Assembly (NCBI RefSeq): GCF_900182985.1
Contig: NZ_FXUY01000002.1
Location: forward strand, 1,041,001-1,105,000
Direction: 5' to 3'
Origin: Pseudomonas helmanticensis
GTDB lineage: Bacteria; Pseudomonadota; Gammaproteobacteria; Pseudomonadales; Pseudomonadaceae
DNA: 64,000 nt
Below the pieces are notes generated by a model. It made no database searches, had not been told where the DNA came from, and worked only from the letters and a program-made list of their open reading frames with translations. Below, one piece after another: positions 1 to 9,863 of the stretch (position 1 is the first letter of the stretch; each line of letters opens with the position of its first letter). The position numbers and the translations under genes were made by a program.

Positions 1-679
1 CCAGCTCTTCGGTCACGTAGTGGCAGGTCGCACCGATCAGTTTCACGCCACGCAGGGAAGCCTGGTGGTACGGCTTGGCGCCGACGAACGACGGCAGGAA
101 GCTGTGGTGAATGTTGATGACCTTGTGCGCGTATTCGCGGCACATGTCCGGCGGCAGGATTTGCATGTAGCGCGCCAGCACCACCACTTCGGCGTCGTGC
201 TGTTTGACCAGGCGCGACACTTCGTCGAAGGCCGGTTGCTTGTCCTGCGGATTGACCGGGACATGGTAATAAGGAATGCCGTGCCACTCGACCATGCTGC
301 GCAGATCGTCATGGTTGGAAATAACACAGGAGATGTCGCAGTCCAGTTCGTCGCTGTGCCAGCGGTGCAGCAAGTCGGCGAGGCAGTGGGATTCGCGGCT
401 GGCCATCAGCACCACGCGCTTTTTCTGCTCGGTATCGGTAATACGCCAGTCCATCGAGAACTCTTCGGCGATTGGCGCAAACTTCTCGCGCAATACTTCA
501 ATACCGAATGGCAGCGAATCGGCACGAATCTCGTGACGCATGAAGAACCAGCCGACCTGATTATCCGAGTGGTGGCTCGCTTCGGTGATCCAGCCATTGT
601 GGGCTGCCAGAAAATTACTGACTTTGGCAACGATGCCAACGCGGTCCGGGCAAGATATCACCAGCCGAAAAGTGCGCAT
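1..679 (-). CDS. purU: Formyltetrahydrofolate deformylase (C-terminus beyond window edge)
   Basis: Hydrolyses 10-formyl-tetrahydrofolate to formate and tetrahydrofolate, feeding formate to purine synthesis and balancing one-carbon pools in the cytoplasm. The minus-strand translation starts MRTFRLVISCPDRVGIVAKV, an N-terminal ACT domain over roughly residues 1-85, followed by the formyltransferase-fold domain with the motif NIHHSFLPSFVGAKPYHQA near residues 190-210. The start is the ATG complementary to 677-679. The 3' end lies left of position 1, so only about 226 residues are visible. Family assignment is firm; P. fluorescens-type genomes may carry paralogues, so the copy number suffix is unknown. 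Confidence 0.93.
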   Translation of the reverse strand, partial: MRTFRLVISCPDRVGIVAKVSNFLAAHNGWITEASHHSDNQVGWFFMRHEIRADSLPFGIEVLREKFAPIAEEFSMDWRITDTEQKKRVVLMASRESHCLADLLHRWHSDELDCDISCVISNHDDLRSMVEWHGIPYYHVPVNPQDKQPAFDEVSRLVKQHDAEVVVLARYMQILPPDMCREYAHKVINIHHSFLPSFVGAKPYHQASLRGVKLIGATCHYVTEEL

Positions 680-941
680 GAGGGGAAACTCCAGAACTTC
701 GCAAAGGCCGCCATTCTAGCGACTGCGCAGGAAAACTGCAGTATTGATCAGCGCTGGCGTGGGCGCCGCCACGGCGTAAGGCGTTTTCACGGGGACGTTC
801 GCCAGCATGATGGCGTGCTAATGGCGCTGCTTGATCAGACAAGTGTGAATATCTGTGATGACTGCATCACACTATTTAACTGAATATTCAATTTGCCGCT
901 AATTCCCCGTAACTAATTCAAATAAAAACTCCGGTTAAATG

Positions 942-970
942 TTTACTTGATGAAACAGCCTGACTATTAT
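942..970 (+). promoter_or_regulatory. Candidate sigma-70 promoter of mvaT
   Basis: TTTACT (942-947) and TATTAT (965-970) are separated by 17 bp, 46 bp before the mvaT start. The 680-1015 intergenic stretch is clearly AT-richer than its surroundings, especially 850-1000, which is usual for H-NS-type genes that bind their own promoter. No other gene is visible in this stretch. The promoter is inferred from spacing and sequence only. Confidence 0.4.
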
Positions 971-1015
971 TGCGCCACTGTCCCTGCCATTCAGCACTCT
1001 ACTAAGGTAGTAATC

Positions 1016-1393
1016 ATGTCCTTGATCAACGAATACCGCGCCACCGAAGAAGCTATCAAAGAGCTGCAAGCCCGTTTGAAGAACCTGTCGCAAGACGACA
1101 AACTGCAAGCCGAGCTGGAATTCGAAGGCAAACTGCGCACCCTGATGGGCGAATACTCCAAGTCCCTGCGTGACATCATTGCCCTGCTGGATCCGGATGC
1201 AAAATCCAAAGCTCCACGTGGCGGCGCAGTAAAAACTACCGGCACCAAGCGTGCTCGCAAAGTTAAACAATACAAAAACCCGCACAACGGCGAAGTCATC
1301 GAAACCAAAGGTGGCAACCACAAAACTCTGAAAGAGTGGAAAGCCAAGTGGGGCGGTGACGTGGTTGAAGGCTGGGCTACCCTGCTGGGCTAA
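1016..1393 (+). CDS. mvaT: Transcriptional regulator MvaT, H-NS family xenogeneic silencer
   Basis: A 125-residue nucleoid protein that coats AT-rich DNA and represses horizontally acquired genes. Residues 1-60 are a charged coiled-coil oligomerisation region (MSLINEYRATEEAIKELQAR); the C-terminal half carries KRARKVKQYKNPHNGEVIETKG and ends in the typical KEWKAKWGGDVVEGWATLLG. The ATG at 1016 gives the normal MvaT length; an upstream in-frame ATG at 947 would add 23 atypical residues. It is monocistronic, between purU and sbcB, and ends at a strong terminator. As a silencer of foreign DNA it is a plausible regulator of the Tc toxin blocks in this window, which is inference. Confidence 0.95.
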   Translation: MSLINEYRATEEAIKELQARLKNLSQDDKLQAELEFEGKLRTLMGEYSKSLRDIIALLDPDAKSKAPRGGAVKTTGTKRARKVKQYKNPHNGEVIETKGGNHKTLKEWKAKWGGDVVEGWATLLG

Positions 1394-1431
1394 GCCGCAA
1401 CGCCTTCGCAGAGCAATCTGCGATAAAAACA

Positions 1432-1458
1432 AACGCCAGCTTGCGCTGGCGTTTTTTT
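1432..1458 (+). terminator. Rho-independent terminator of mvaT
   Basis: AACGCCAGC-TTGC-GCTGGCGTT forms a 9-bp perfect stem with a 4-base loop followed by a T run, 38 bp after the mvaT stop. The A run on the other side means it may also terminate sbcB, which converges on it. Confidence 0.9.
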
Positions 1459-1492
1459 ATGCCCGCCATTTGTGCGGCGGACATGTTCGATT

Positions 1493-2923
1493 TCAAAGAT
1501 TCAAACGTTTGCGTAATGCCTCGACATAATTCTGCCATTCACCGAGTACCTGGTTTTGCATCGGCGTAGCATTTGGCAGCCATTGCTCTAGCGCCTGCGC
1601 AAAAGAATCGAGGGTATTCGGCGCGCCCATTTCGGCTTGCGACAAACGCTGCTGGCAAAATATTCTCCAGCGTTCCTGCTCTGCAAAATTCAAGGTATCG
1701 GGAAAGTTGCGTGCTCGATATCGAAAGAGCAACTCAGGCAAACGTTCATCATCGAAAGGCCATTGCTCTTGCGCTAATTGCGCAGGGTCTGCGGTTCTCA
1801 CTTGCTCACATAGACGTCGATCGCGGTCACCGATAAATCCGTCGTACAACTGTTGTTCCGGATCCTCGCTCGGGGTGAAGTCTTCGCTGGCATAAATCGT
1901 CGCAACTTTATCTTTCCAGACTAGTTGTGCGTCAGTTAGCCGCAGTGCCCGTTCCTGATAAAGCGTCATGTCCAGGCCCAGGCGTTGCTGATCTGCCGGA
2001 CGCAACACCGCCAGCGGTGCGACCACCGGGCAACGGTTGACGTGAATCAGCTTCAGCGGCACCGGCAACTCACCTTCCAGCAAGTCATCGCGGCGGGTGT
2101 ACAGGCGCTGGCGCAGGGTTTGTGCGTCGAGGTCGAGCAAACCCTGCGGGTCGAGGTGCAGGTCGCAGACGATCAAGGCGTTACGGTTTTTCGGGTGCCA
2201 GGCCAGTGGCAGTACCACTCCGATGTAATTGCGCGCCGCTGAAAAACGCCCGGAAACATGCACCATCGGCTGCAAAAGACGAATCTGGTCCATGACTTTC
2301 TGCTTGCTGCGCAACTGGAACAGCCAGTCATACAGCTTGGGTTGTTTCTCGCGGATCAGCCGCGCCAGCGCGATGGTTGCGCGTACGTCCGACAACGCTT
2401 CGTGGGCATGGCCATGGTCAATATTGTTGGCGGCGGTCAGGCGTTCGAGCTTGAGGGTGACGCGGCCTTCGTCATCGGTCGGCCAGACCAGCCCGTCGGG
2501 GCGCAGTGCGTAGGCGGCGCGCACCACATCGATCAAGTCCCAGCGGCTGTTACCGCCTTGCCACTCACGGGCGTAGGGATCGAAGAAATTGCGATACAGG
2601 CTGTAGCGGGTCATCTCGTCGTCGAAACGCAAGGTGTTGTAACCGGCGCCGCAGGTACCGGGCGCCGCCAGTTGCGCATGCACCCGGGTCATGAAGTCGG
2701 CCTCGCTCAAACCCTTGTCGGCGAGCTGGCTCGGGGTGATGCCGGTAATCGCGCATGCCGCCGGATGCGGCAGGATGTCTTCGCTGGGCTGGCAATAGAG
2801 ATTGACCGGCGCGTCGATTTCGTTGAGGTCGTGGTCGGTGCGAATCCCGGCAACCTGCAACGGGCGGTCGCTACGGGGATTGATGCCAGTGGTTTCGTAG
2901 TCGTACCAGAAGATGGAAGTCAC
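1493..2923 (-). CDS. sbcB: Exodeoxyribonuclease I
   Basis: Processive 3'-5' exonuclease on single-stranded DNA, acting in recombination and mismatch repair. The 476-residue protein has the DEDDh exonuclease signature near the N-terminus (FWYDYETTGINPRSDRPLQ, with the D-x-E pair at about residues 8-10), later HEALSDVRATIALA for the third acidic motif, and a C-terminal ExoI extension ending in the usual helical region. Length matches E. coli ExoI (475 aa). The start codon is GTG, complementary to 2921-2923, preceded at suitable distance by AGGAA. It converges on mvaT and shares its terminator. Confidence 0.93.
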   Translation of the reverse strand: MTSIFWYDYETTGINPRSDRPLQVAGIRTDHDLNEIDAPVNLYCQPSEDILPHPAACAITGITPSQLADKGLSEADFMTRVHAQLAAPGTCGAGYNTLRFDDEMTRYSLYRNFFDPYAREWQGGNSRWDLIDVVRAAYALRPDGLVWPTDDEGRVTLKLERLTAANNIDHGHAHEALSDVRATIALARLIREKQPKLYDWLFQLRSKQKVMDQIRLLQPMVHVSGRFSAARNYIGVVLPLAWHPKNRNALIVCDLHLDPQGLLDLDAQTLRQRLYTRRDDLLEGELPVPLKLIHVNRCPVVAPLAVLRPADQQRLGLDMTLYQERALRLTDAQLVWKDKVATIYASEDFTPSEDPEQQLYDGFIGDRDRRLCEQVRTADPAQLAQEQWPFDDERLPELLFRYRARNFPDTLNFAEQERWRIFCQQRLSQAEMGAPNTLDSFAQALEQWLPNATPMQNQVLGEWQNYVEALRKRLNL

Positions 2924-3104
2924 GGGCGGTTCCTGAACTGAAGATCGGCGAAGTCTAGGCGCTCAACCGCGGTCGCGGCCAGCCTCGCGTCATTCAAGCA
3001 CCTTGTGCCACACGATGTGCAATACATAGTTATGTCGTTTTCCCCCGAGAGGCTGCTAGCATCGGACCCACTTGCACCCCGAACAGGCGAACATCAGGTA
3101 GCCC

Positions 3105-3830
3105 ATGCTCGAGACCACAGCACCGCCAAGGAAAGCACCGCTGACCCCGCCGCTCGATACGCGGCACCAGGTCGAAACGCCGGAAGGCATCGACCTGCCC
3201 TTGCGTCCGGCCGGGTTGATGGTGCGTGCGCTGGCTTTCACGATCGACCTGGGCCTGCGCGGGGTGATCCTCGGCGTGTTGTTCATTGCCCTCGCCTTCC
3301 TTGGCAAACTCGGCATGGGCCTCGGCTCGCTGCTGCTGTTTGCCGTGAGCTGGTGGTACATGGTGCTGTTCGAAGTGCTGCGCCAGGGACGCTCGCCGGG
3401 CAAACAGTGGATGGGCTTGCGGGTCGTCCATGATGACGGCACAGCGGTCGGCTGGTCAGCCTCGCTGCTGCGCAACCTGCTGCGATTCGTCGACTTGCTG
3501 CCCTTCGGCTATTTCTTCGGCGCCATCAGTTGCCTGCAACACCCGACGTTCAAACGCCTCGGCGACATCGCTGCCGGCACCCTGGTGGTTTACACCGAAC
3601 GCCCTCTCAAGCGTCCGCAGTTGCCCGTCGCCGAACCTCGGCGCGCACCGGTCCCGCTGACCCTCAGCGAACAACGCGCGGTGCTCGGGTTTGCCGAGCG
3701 TCAGGGCGAGTTGTCGCCGGCAAGGGTCAATGAGCTGGCGGCACTGCTCGCCCAGCCCCTGCATATCTCCGCGCCGAAAGCGGTCACCGAACTCAACGGC
3801 ATCGCTCGCGGCTTGTTGGGCCCGACATGA
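3105..3830 (+). CDS. RDD family membrane protein, first gene of MoxR operon
   Basis: A 241-residue membrane protein of the RDD family. LRPAGLMVRALAFTIDLGLRG holds the R/D signature at the start of the first transmembrane segment (about residues 35-60); a second hydrophobic stretch follows (LLLFAVSWWYMVLFEVL), then GRSPGKQWMGLRVV, typical of the family, and a soluble C-terminal tail. Function of bacterial RDD proteins varies (ion exchange has been shown for a few), so no substrate is assigned. The next gene overlaps by ATGA, placing it in a six-gene operon with a MoxR ATPase and a DUF58/vWA protein. Confidence 0.85.
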   Translation: MLETTAPPRKAPLTPPLDTRHQVETPEGIDLPLRPAGLMVRALAFTIDLGLRGVILGVLFIALAFLGKLGMGLGSLLLFAVSWWYMVLFEVLRQGRSPGKQWMGLRVVHDDGTAVGWSASLLRNLLRFVDLLPFGYFFGAISCLQHPTFKRLGDIAAGTLVVYTERPLKRPQLPVAEPRRAPVPLTLSEQRAVLGFAERQGELSPARVNELAALLAQPLHISAPKAVTELNGIARGLLGPT

Positions 3831-4804
3831 AACAGAGCCTTTTCGAAAGTCGTCACAAGGCCGAATGGGAGCGTTTTGCGCTGGCACTCGAACGCCTTGA
3901 ACACGGCAAGCAAACCTCGCAGGTCAGCGGTTTCCCCAAGGCGTATCGCCGGCTGTGCCAGCACCTGGCGCTGGCGCAGGAACGTGGCTACAGCAGTTTT
4001 CTGATCGACTCGTTACAACAACAGGCGCTGCGCGGCCATCAGCAACTTTATCGCCATCGCAGTCGACTCGGCGCCAATCTGCTCAGTTTTGTCCTCGCGG
4101 ACTTCCCGCGACTGGTGCGCGCCGAATGGCCCTTCGTACTGATTGCCGGCCTGTTGTTTTTCGGCAGTCTGATCGGTGTCGGTGTGCTGGTTTATGCATT
4201 TCCCGAACTGGTCTACAACCTGATTCCCGCCGATCAGGTGCGCGAGATGCAAGGCATGTACGACCCTGTCGCCGGGCACCTCGGGCGCACCGTCGAACGG
4301 GCGGCCAGCGAAGACTGGGTGATGTTCGGTTACTACGTGATGCACAACATCGGCATCGCTTTTCAGACCTTCGCCAGCGGATTGCTCGCCGGTGTCGGCA
4401 GTGCGTTCTTTCTGTTCTACAACGGTCTGGTGATCGGAGCCGTGGCCGGTCACCTGAGCGAAATCGGTTTCGGCCAGACCTTCTGGCCGTTTGTGATCGG
4501 CCATGGCGCCTTCGAACTCAGCGCCATTGCCCTGGCCGGCGCCGCTGGCTTGAAACTGGGTTGGGCACTGATTGCACCAGGGCGCCTGACTCGCGGCGAA
4601 GCGCTGCGCCTGGCCGCGCGCAAGAGCGTGTTGCTGATCTGCGGGGTCATGCTGTTCCTGCTGATCGCGGCGTTCATCGAGGCCTATTGGTCGTCGAAAA
4701 CCGCTGTCACGCCGCTGACCAAATATGCCGTTGGCACAGGGCTTTGGGCGTTGGTGGCGATGTACCTGCTGTTCGCCGGAAGGATCCGCCATGCGCCTGA
4801 GTGA
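3827..4804 (+). CDS. SpoIIM-like (stage II sporulation protein M family) membrane protein
   Basis: A 325-residue integral membrane protein with about five hydrophobic segments, including FVLIAGLLFFGSLIGVGVLVY, FGYYVMHNIGIAFQTFASG and FFLFYNGLVIGAVAGHLSEIG, and the family motif WPFVIGHGAFELSAIALAGAAG. In spore formers the family works in septal membrane remodelling; Pseudomonas does not sporulate, and here the gene is a standard member of the MoxR/DUF58 operon with unknown role. It overlaps the RDD gene by ATGA and the next gene by 14 bp. Confidence 0.85.
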   Translation: MKQSLFESRHKAEWERFALALERLEHGKQTSQVSGFPKAYRRLCQHLALAQERGYSSFLIDSLQQQALRGHQQLYRHRSRLGANLLSFVLADFPRLVRAEWPFVLIAGLLFFGSLIGVGVLVYAFPELVYNLIPADQVREMQGMYDPVAGHLGRTVERAASEDWVMFGYYVMHNIGIAFQTFASGLLAGVGSAFFLFYNGLVIGAVAGHLSEIGFGQTFWPFVIGHGAFELSAIALAGAAGLKLGWALIAPGRLTRGEALRLAARKSVLLICGVMLFLLIAAFIEAYWSSKTAVTPLTKYAVGTGLWALVAMYLLFAGRIRHAPE

Positions 4805-6347
4805 CGCCACTGTGGTGATCCGCCCGCGCACCACTTGGGAAGCCATGGACCTCGGCGTGCTCATGAGTCAGCGTCATCGACGCCTGCTGATGACCAGTTG
4901 GGCGATCGTCACCCTGCCGCTGTTTGTCCTGCTCAGTCTGCTGCTGTGGGACTCGCCGTCGCTGGCGATCTTCATTTTCTGGTGGCTGAAACCTGCTTAT
5001 GAACGCCTGCCGCTGTACATCCTGTCGAAAGCCCTGTTCGGCGAAACGCCCACACTCAAACAAGCCCTGCGCGCATGGCCGCGCCTGCTCAAGCCTCAAC
5101 TGCTGGCCAGTCTGACCTGGCGACGGCTGAGTTTCAGCCGCAGCTTTCTGCTGCCGGTGATGCAGCTCGAGGGCCTCGACGGCGCTGCTCGGCAACAACG
5201 CCTGCAAGCGTTGTTGCAACGCAATGCGGGGGCCGCGCAATGGCTGACCATCATCGGCGTGCACCTGGAAACCGCGCTGTGGATCGGCTTGATGGTGCTG
5301 TTCTACATGTTGTTGCCCCAGCAGATCGAAACCGACTGGGACTGGCAGACTCTGATTCTCTCCGCCGATCATCACTGGCGTTGGCTGGAACATCTGACCA
5401 ACGCTTTTTACGCGCTGATCCTCGTGGTCTGGGAACCGGTCTACGTCGCCTGCGGCTTCAGCCTTTACCTCAACCGCCGCACGCAACTGGAAGCCTGGGA
5501 CATTGAACTGGTGTTCCGCCGCTTGCGCCAACGCCTGAACAACGGCGTACTCGGTGTGCTGTTGGCGATCTGTCTGGTGCTGCCGAATCTGCAACCGGCA
5601 TGGGCCGCTGAAAACGCCAACGCTGACGATGCCCCGAGCGCTCCACGCCTGCTCAATCAGCCAGTGACCAGCCAGGCCGCGCACGACAGCATCAAGGCCC
5701 TGCTGGAGCAGGCACCGTTCAAGAACAAGCAATCCGTCACCCGCTACCGGTTTGGCGATGACCCGGCCGCACCGGCCACAGAGAACAAACCCGGTGAAGC
5801 TCCACAGTGGCTGAAAACCTTGCTGGGCTGGCTCGAGGGTCAGCATTTCAACGTTCTCGCCAAGGTCATTGAAGTGCTGCTGTGGGCCACGCTGATCGCC
5901 GCACTCGGCTGGCTGATCTGGCGCTATCGCGAGTTTCTGCGCACCTTCGTCAGTCGCCGGCCGAGTCTGCCAACACGCATCAAGCGACCGCAGCCACAAC
6001 AAGCGTTTGGCCTGGACCTGAACCGAGAAACCCTGCCGGATGACATCGCCGGCAGCGCCGAACAACTCTGGCTGAGCGATCCGCGAGCAGCGTTGGGTCT
6101 GCTCTATCGAGGCTTGCTCAGCCATCTGCTGCATGACTATGCCCTGACACTGAAACCCGCCGACACGGAAAACCAGGTACTGGCGCGTATCGAACAAATG
6201 CAACGTCCAGAATTGCTGCTGTACAGCCGCAGCCTGACCCGGCACTGGCAAAACATGGCTTACGGGAATCGAATTCCGCCGGCACAGCTGCAACAAGAGC
6301 TGTGCAGCGGCTGGCGCGTGCTGTTCGACCGGGAATTGGCCCGTTGA
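4791..6347 (+). CDS. DUF4129 domain membrane protein
   Basis: A 518-residue protein with N-terminal transmembrane segments (WAIVTLPLFVLLSLLLW, LAIFIFWWLKPAYERLPLYIL), a middle hydrophobic stretch (LGVLLAICLVLPNLQPAWA) that resembles a signal/anchor before a periplasmic region, another membrane segment (VLLWATLIAALGWLIWRY) and a C-terminal cytoplasmic DUF4129 domain (LPDDIAGSAEQLWLSDPRAALGLLYRGLLSHL). The ATG at 4791 (MRLSDATVV) is chosen because the upstream in-frame extension is read from within the SpoIIM-like gene. Function unknown; part of the MoxR operon. Confidence 0.82.
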   Translation: MRLSDATVVIRPRTTWEAMDLGVLMSQRHRRLLMTSWAIVTLPLFVLLSLLLWDSPSLAIFIFWWLKPAYERLPLYILSKALFGETPTLKQALRAWPRLLKPQLLASLTWRRLSFSRSFLLPVMQLEGLDGAARQQRLQALLQRNAGAAQWLTIIGVHLETALWIGLMVLFYMLLPQQIETDWDWQTLILSADHHWRWLEHLTNAFYALILVVWEPVYVACGFSLYLNRRTQLEAWDIELVFRRLRQRLNNGVLGVLLAICLVLPNLQPAWAAENANADDAPSAPRLLNQPVTSQAAHDSIKALLEQAPFKNKQSVTRYRFGDDPAAPATENKPGEAPQWLKTLLGWLEGQHFNVLAKVIEVLLWATLIAALGWLIWRYREFLRTFVSRRPSLPTRIKRPQPQQAFGLDLNRETLPDDIAGSAEQLWLSDPRAALGLLYRGLLSHLLHDYALTLKPADTENQVLARIEQMQRPELLLYSRSLTRHWQNMAYGNRIPPAQLQQELCSGWRVLFDRELAR

Positions 6348-7503
6348 ACCGGCGCACGTTGTGGCTGGTTGGCGCCTTGATTGTCGTGCTGCTGGGCACG
6401 TTGAGCGTCTATCTGTTCCTCAAGGCGCGGCCTTATCAGGAAGTCGTCGATCACGGCCCCTCGCCAGCCGCGCAGGCCAATCCTTATCTGGCGGCAGAAA
6501 TGTTCCTGCGTGAGCGCGGCCTCAACGTCAGCCATGCCGAGAGCCAGGCGGTACTCGCCGATATTGATCCGCGCGGGCATACGCTGTTGTTGTTCGGGGA
6601 GCGTTCGAAGATGCCACCGCGCCAGATCGATCAAGTCCTCAACTGGACCCGCGCGGGGGGGCGACTGGTGTTCGTCGCCGAATCGTTGTGGGATGAACGC
6701 AGCAAACAGAGCAACGACTTGCTGCTTGATCGGGTGCAGTTGCATCAGTCCCTGAGCAAGGACTTGAAGGATCCACCCGAAGATCAGGAACAAGACCGCT
6801 ATCCGCAACTGACCAAGCTGTATCTGGAGGACGAAGACGCACCGGCCTACGCCGGTTTCGATACTGACTTTCACCTCGAAGACCCGAACAATCTCGCGCA
6901 GGCCTGGGCCAATAGCGCCAAGGCCACGCACATGATGCAACTGACCTATGGCCTCGGCACCGTCACCGTGGTCACCGATGCCGACCTGTGGAAAACCCCG
7001 TCGATTGGCGAATACGACAACGCCTGGCTGCTCTGGTATCTGAGCGCCGAGACTGACGTCACCCTGATCTACAACACTGAACACGAGGGTCTGTTGGCGC
7101 TGCTCTGGCGTTATTTCCCGCAGGCCATCGTCGCCCTGCTGGCGCTGATCGGCCTGTGGCTCTGGCACGTTGCTGTCCGCCACGGGCCTGTTCAGGCACC
7201 AGCGCCGACGGGCCGTCGCCAGTTGCAGGAACACCTGCGCGCCAGTGCCGATTTCATCCTGCGTCACAACGGCCAGCACACGCTGTTGCAAGCCTTGCAA
7301 CAGGATGTACTGCGCCGCGCGCGACGCCGGCATCCCGGCTTCGACCAATTGAACGTTGCCGAACAATGGCTGGCGCTGTCGCGCCTGACCCGGCAACCGA
7401 CCCGCGCCATCAGCCAGGCGCTGAGCCCGCCGCCGAAACAGCGCATGTCCGCCGCTGACTTCAGCCGTCAGGTCGCCCGCCTGCAAACCTTGAGGAACAC
7501 GCT

Positions 7504-7507
<4 letters not shown>
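6344..7507 (+). CDS. DUF4350 domain-containing protein
   Basis: A 387-residue protein with an N-terminal membrane anchor (LWLVGALIVVLLGTLSVYLFL), a soluble middle portion with the DUF4350 pattern (NPYLAAEMFLRERGLNVSHAES through FGERSKMPPRQIDQVLNWTRAGGRLVFVAE), and a second membrane segment (AIVALLALIGLWLWHVAVRHGP) before a cytoplasmic tail. The most economical start is TTG at 6344, overlapping the preceding TGA as TTGA, matching the overlaps elsewhere in this operon. Function unknown; it sits directly before the MoxR ATPase. Confidence 0.8.
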
Positions 7508-8501
<994 letters not shown>

Positions 8502-8505
<4 letters not shown>

Positions 8506-9833
8506 AACCGTCACGCCTGCTGCTGATGTGGCTGGCCGTTCTGCTGGCCGTCGGCACGCTGCTGGGCACCGTGCAGGCACTCGACATCCCGACACCCGCC
8601 AGCCTGTCGGCGGTCAGTTGGGGGTTGCTGCTGGCCCTGCTGGTATTGGCGCTGCTCGACGCCATCCGCCTCCAGCGCCTGCCCTCGCCCCGGGTGCAAC
8701 GGCAGATGCCCGGGAGCCTCGCACTCGGCCGTTGGAGCGAGGTACGGTTGCAGGTCAGTCACGACTTCGGTGATCCCGTAACGGTAGAGGTCTTCGATCA
8801 CGTGCCGCAGGGGCTGAGTGTCGAAAACCTGCCGCTGTCGGTCGAGCTGCAACCCGGTCAGTTCAGCGAGGTCGGCTATCGCCTGCGCCCGCTCAAGCGC
8901 GGTCATTTCACCTTCGAATTTTGCGAAATCAACCTGCCCAGCCCGCTGGGGCTGTGGTCCGGCAAACGCCTGCTCGCCGTGAGCGACGACATTCGCGTCT
9001 ATCCGGACTTTGCAAAGCTCTACGACGGGCAGTTGCTGGCGGTGGACAACTGGCTCAGCCAGCTCGGTGTGCGCCAGCGCCAGCGTCGCGGGCAAGGCCT
9101 GGAATTTCATCAACTGCGCGAATTTCGCGAGGGCGACAGCCTGCGCCAGATCGACTGGAAGGCGACTGCCCGACAGCGCACGCCGATTGCCCGCGAGTAC
9201 CAGGACGAGCGTGATCAGCAGATCATCTTCATGCTCGATTGCGGTCGACAAATGCGCAGCCAGGATGGCGAGCTGGCGCATTTCGACCATGCGCTGAATG
9301 CGTGTCTGCTGCTGAGTTACGTCGCGCTGCGGCAGGGCGATGCCGTGGGGTTGAGCACCTTCGCCGGCGATCAACCGCGATATCTCGCGCCGGTAAAAGG
9401 CGCCGGGCAACTGAACATTTTGCTTAACGCAGTCTACGATCTGGCGAGTAGCCAACGTCCGGCGGATTACCAGTCAGCCGTCCAACAGCTACTGACCCGT
9501 CAGAAACGCCGGGCACTGGTCATCCTGGTGACCAACCTGCGCGATGAAGACCATGGCGAACTGACCAACGCGGTCCAGCACCTGAACCGCCAGCATCAAG
9601 TGCTGGTGGTCAGCCTGCGCGAAGAAACGCTCGACCAGGTGCGCCAGGCCCCAGTGCAAACCCTGCCTGAAGCGCTGGCCTATTGCGGCACGGTGGATTA
9701 CCTCAACGCCCGGGCTGAACTGCATGAGCGGTTGAATGCTCATGGAGTGCAGGTGCTGGATGTACGCTCTGGTGATTTGAGCACTGAGTTGGTGAACCGT
9801 TATTTGAGCTGGAAGCGGTCCGGCATTTTCTGA
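8502..9833 (+). CDS. DUF58 (vWA-like) domain protein
   Basis: A 443-residue protein and the usual partner of MoxR ATPases. Two N-terminal hydrophobic segments (LLLMWLAVLLAVGTLLGTVQA and WGLLLALLVLALLDA) anchor it; the DUF58 signature LREFREGDSLRQIDWKATA lies around residues 200-220 and is followed by a vWA-like core (QIIFMLDCGRQM). The start is GTG at 8502, overlapping the moxR stop. It ends the operon, 30 bp from the converging Big-1 repeat gene. Confidence 0.9.
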
Positions 9834-9863
9834 CGCCGCTCCCATAGCCAATGAGAGACCTAC